From assembly GCA_038503035.1 (NCBI GenBank), contig JAVSML010000048.1:808541-872540 (forward strand): a stretch of 64,000 bases of DNA, in the 5' to 3' direction. The DNA is from Crocodylus rhombifer (taxonomy: Eukaryota > Chordata > Crocodylia > Crocodylidae). Both the position numbers and the translations under genes were made by a program. The notes under the pieces are model-generated. The model made no database searches, had not been told where the DNA came from, and was given only the letters and a program-made list of their open reading frames with translations. Of this stretch, positions 61,281 to 64,000 are shown piece by piece (the first letter of the stretch is position 1; the number at the start of each line of letters is the position of its first letter).

Positions 61281-64000
61281 GTCCTGGGGAGAAATGTGAA
61301 TATGCATGTCACTGAGACCACATTGCAAAGCACCGATGATGCTCTGCGGTGGGTTTCCAGGGAGTCATCCCCGCAGGAGGATTGGATTGTTCCTTACTGT
61401 GAGGTGAATCCAAAATAACTCCCTGTGGTCAGAATTACAGTTAGTTGTTTAAATGCTAGAGAGGAGAGTCAAACTGCGGTGCAGTCAAAAGAGATGGAGG
61501 GAGATTATGACAATATTTCCATTTCAAACCACCAAGACAGCTGATAACTCATTTCATCTCACTGTTCATTGCACGCCTTCAAAGAACAGAAGATGCCAAG
61601 CGGCTTCCCACGCTGTGTCTGTGTTGGTTGAGCTCTGCTACATAATCTCCTAGGGTAATGCGTATCCCTATCTCCACAAGGGTTGTGTAAAACAAAACTG
61701 GAGATCAGTTTAGCCTCAAAGGTTTAAACCTGATTTTAAACGAGCTGCAGAGGAGGTAGGAAACAGCAGCCTCTGCCATTGCAAAGGCCAGATGTGAACA
61801 GTGTAAAAGCAATTCAGGTGCAGGCAGGGACCAGGTGGGATTTTTGAAACCTGCCTCAATATTTGTCTCCTCTGAGTTGGGGGAAAATCCCACTGATGCC
61901 TGTCTTCATTTTTAGGTAACTAAATAGCTTTAAGGTCTAGCCTGATATAGGGGCAGATCTGTGGGGGCTAGGGGTATGGTTGCACTCTTTTGCTGCCGAA
62001 TCACTGCCAAGAGCTCCTGTCTCAGCTGCCGGACACATGCACAATGAAGTCTTGCCACCAATTCACTGTCCTGAGTTCTCTACTGGCTTGGTCCAGTGCC
62101 CTTTGATCTCCGTCAGAGACTTTCCATCGGCCCAGTGACAGAGAAAGGACTCTCGTATCATAACTTTAATGTCTGTATATTTGCCCTTGAAAATATCCTT
62201 TTCTCCTCTGCTCTGTTCTACTGGGAAACCACACTCCTCCCCAGAGCTCGCTGCATTTCAGCGAGGGCTGAGTCGATCCTTCCATGTACAGTTTGGGGGT
62301 AAAATATCCTTTGGCTCGTTCAGATTTGGTTAGGAGCTTGCTTTTTTTGCCCCATCCAGCTTTGTTGTCCCTCCTTTTTCTGAGAGTGGCTTGGTGGGAG
62401 TAACTGCAATGAGACCAAACCCGGACGTCCAGCAGACCCAGGAATCCTTCCCTTCCAGCTCCCGGCCTTATCCGTAAAGCAGGGTTTCCAAAGCCCACAC
62501 CAGCCATCTCTGTGTATGTTCAGACACTCAAGTAACACGAGGCTTTCAGGCTTTGGTCCCTGCGTACGAACCATATTCCCTGGGGCTGGTAGAAGAGGAA
62601 GTTGGCCTGCGGGCCAACTTTGCTAGTGGCATTTAGCTCAAAGCTGACCTGCTTCTGCCTCTAGCACGTGTTGGGATGTCTGGGATTGTGAACCGTGCCT
62701 GGAGGGGTTGGATGTCACGTTCCCTGACTAGGAATCGGACAGATGTATTCTTTAAATGGTTGCCAAACCTTAACCTGGGGTTCCTTCTAAACCTCCACCA
62801 TCCTAATGACAGGTTTGATTAAATCCTAGGCGTTTTTGGTTTCAAGGCACTAAGGGAACATGTTCCTCTGGGTCGTGCAGGAGTCAAACCAGTGCTTCAG
62901 GAGAAGAAGCGTTTATTTTGCCTCCCTCTCCAAACAGATCAGCCCGGAGGTTGAATGAGTGCAGCAGTGAATGGGGACAGGCTCGATTAGGTAGTTCTGC
63001 GTTGTGTGGAGCTGAGAGATGCACCTGTGGCTCATAGACCAAGGAAGACATTTAATATTCATTTTAGCTCTGGTTACATGTGATATTCTTTCTCTCCGGG
63101 ATGTACTTTCCATTGTGTTGGGTTGTGCTACCACATTTGTTGTATAGCGACACATTGAAATGGAGGACCCCGTCCATCTGGGCAGCTCTGAATGCCTTCT
63201 TTTGTGTGATGTTAATGACAATCCTTCGCTCTCCTGTGGCTTACCAATCCTCCCGTAGATGCAAAGACCTACAGCCACCACTGGTGCTTTTCCTTAAATA
63301 TGTCCTTACACATCCCTTGTTCATTCCTTATCAAAGTTATTTTTGGAAGATAATATTGATTGAGCCTTTTGAAAAATCCCCCCCACACTGTAGCTTTCAT
63401 CTTGACTTCTTGATCTTTCCCGCTCCGCATCTCCCTCACCTGGCTTAGATGGTTTTTCCTCGCCACAATCATGGATTTCTTTCTAACGACCAGTTTGGTT
63501 TTACTCGACGAATCCTAAAGGTAGATGTTTTGAAACTGCTTCCTCTGGCGTGCTGTGCTTCCTCCTGCCTATCTTCTTTCTTTCCTATCTGGTAGCACCT
63601 TGATTGCCATTTTATATCATAAATATAAGGAGTGAAATCCAGGGATGCTTCCTGAATTTGCACTCAAGCAAGAACTCCTTTTGAGTTTTGTGGGAGTTTG
63701 GCCTAAATAAGACGGGAGTGAAAACTAAAGCCTTGAGCTTGTGTGATTTGGTGTGGGGAAGGCATAGTCCTAGATGCAAAACTTGCACCATCTGCACAAC
63801 AACAGTAATTACAAAATAACATAGAATATTTTCGTAGGATCCTCACAGGCACCCTTCCCTTAATTTTTCTTTAGGCAAAATTCGGTGGGCAGTCTCTTGA
63901 CTGAAACAAAATTGAGGACAGTATGTAGAGTTTGCAGTAGTATCTTCCAAAGTGCATGAGTGATTATTGGAGCACAAGTCCAATCAAAAGTTTTGGGGAT

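Larger units (their letters stand above)
1..64000 (+). other. COL23A1: COL23A1 gene, internal part (collagen XXIII alpha-1 locus)
   Basis: Six consecutive Gly-X-Y exons in the same orientation and in compatible phase span 11457-55578, so the window lies inside one gene. The conceptual product read across the exons reproduces the start of the COL1 triple helix of collagen XXIII: RRGKTGRRG, GQSGRDGYP, GPLGLDGKP, PKGEK and PGDFGPR all have close counterparts in mammalian COL23A1 as I recall it. Collagen XXIII is a homotrimeric type II transmembrane collagen with a short cytoplasmic N-terminus, one membrane span and an extracellular collagenous ectodomain that can be shed. Neither the 5' (cytoplasmic/transmembrane) nor the 3' exons are in the window. 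COL25A1 and COL13A1 are the nearest paralogues but do not share the QSGRDGYP-GPLGLDGKP run. Confidence 0.9.
55579..64000 (+). other. COL23A1: intron (5' part), at least 8.42 kb
   Basis: Starts gtaagt; the acceptor is beyond the window. Holds a CR1 scrap near 56086, the 924-bp hAT element at 57539, old LINE-like debris at 60560-60950 and a plus-strand CR1 tail at 61195. A hairpin at 59213-59242 (tcatggcacttta and its complement, 4-base loop) sits in a region (58610-59250) that looks repetitive but that I cannot classify. From 61290 to the end nothing is recognised. The 206-codon minus-strand frame at 57028-57648 is not a known protein. Confidence 0.85.

Noticed and set aside
55579..64000. Search for the next COL23A1 exon (mammalian GDQGQDG...)
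   Set aside because: No segment with an acceptor, a Gly-X-Y frame and a donor was found; several 'cagg' sites in GC-rich areas (57001, 59041) do not keep glycine in every third position.

Overview
The window is vertebrate nuclear DNA, almost entirely intron. It carries six short, correctly spliced exons of one collagen gene on the + strand, read as COL23A1 (collagen alpha-1(XXIII), a type II transmembrane collagen). The exons lie at 11457-11501 (45 nt), 23659-23666 (8 nt), 28993-29019, 52833-52859, 55013-55039 and 55552-55578 (27 nt each). All have AG acceptors and GT donors, compatible phases, and encode an unbroken Gly-X-Y series: GPPGRRGKTGRRGEPG, then PA, GQSGRDGYP, GPLGLDGKP, GPPGPKGEK, GEPGDFGPR. 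This follows the start of the COL1 domain of mammalian COL23A1 with only a few substitutions. The signal/NC1/transmembrane exons lie upstream of the window and the rest of the triple helix downstream.

The host is an amniote, most likely a sauropsid. CR1 LINE fragments occur in both orientations, and there are several hAT- and pogo-like non-autonomous DNA transposons. Two copies of a Penelope-like tail (a CTGAAGA...AAGCTT segment followed by an AGTTGG(C/T)CTAATAAAAGA block) and the overall repeat mix resemble crocodilian genomes more than birds or squamates. The species assignment is inference from memory of repeat families, not from a search.

Layout: 1-11456 is intron with one CR1 3' piece, a Penelope-like tail, a perfect 52-bp palindrome at 9624-9675 and a short CR1 tail near 11040. 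The next intron (11502-23658) holds a TA-flanked pogo/Tigger-like element, a 1.0-kb hAT-type foldback element with perfect 8-bp target duplications (13742-14753), and a 2.3-kb degenerate CR1 copy on the minus strand with reverse-transcriptase remains. The 23667-28992 intron contains a 21-bp tandem repeat and an ~880-bp long inverted repeat centred near 26.7 kb. The largest intron (29020-52832, 23.8 kb) has two smaller foldback elements, short CR1 tails, a second Penelope-like tail and a 187-bp hAT element. The last three exons are clustered within 2.8 kb. Beyond them, 55579-64000 is intron with a 924-bp hAT element (perfect 8-bp duplications) and older LINE debris.

No other protein-coding gene, tRNA, rRNA or CRISPR array was found. 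The open reading frames of 60-240 codons scattered through the window are chance frames or transposon shadows. The points most worth checking are the 8-nt obligatory microexon, the long inverted repeats, and the hammerhead-like core in the Penelope-like tails.
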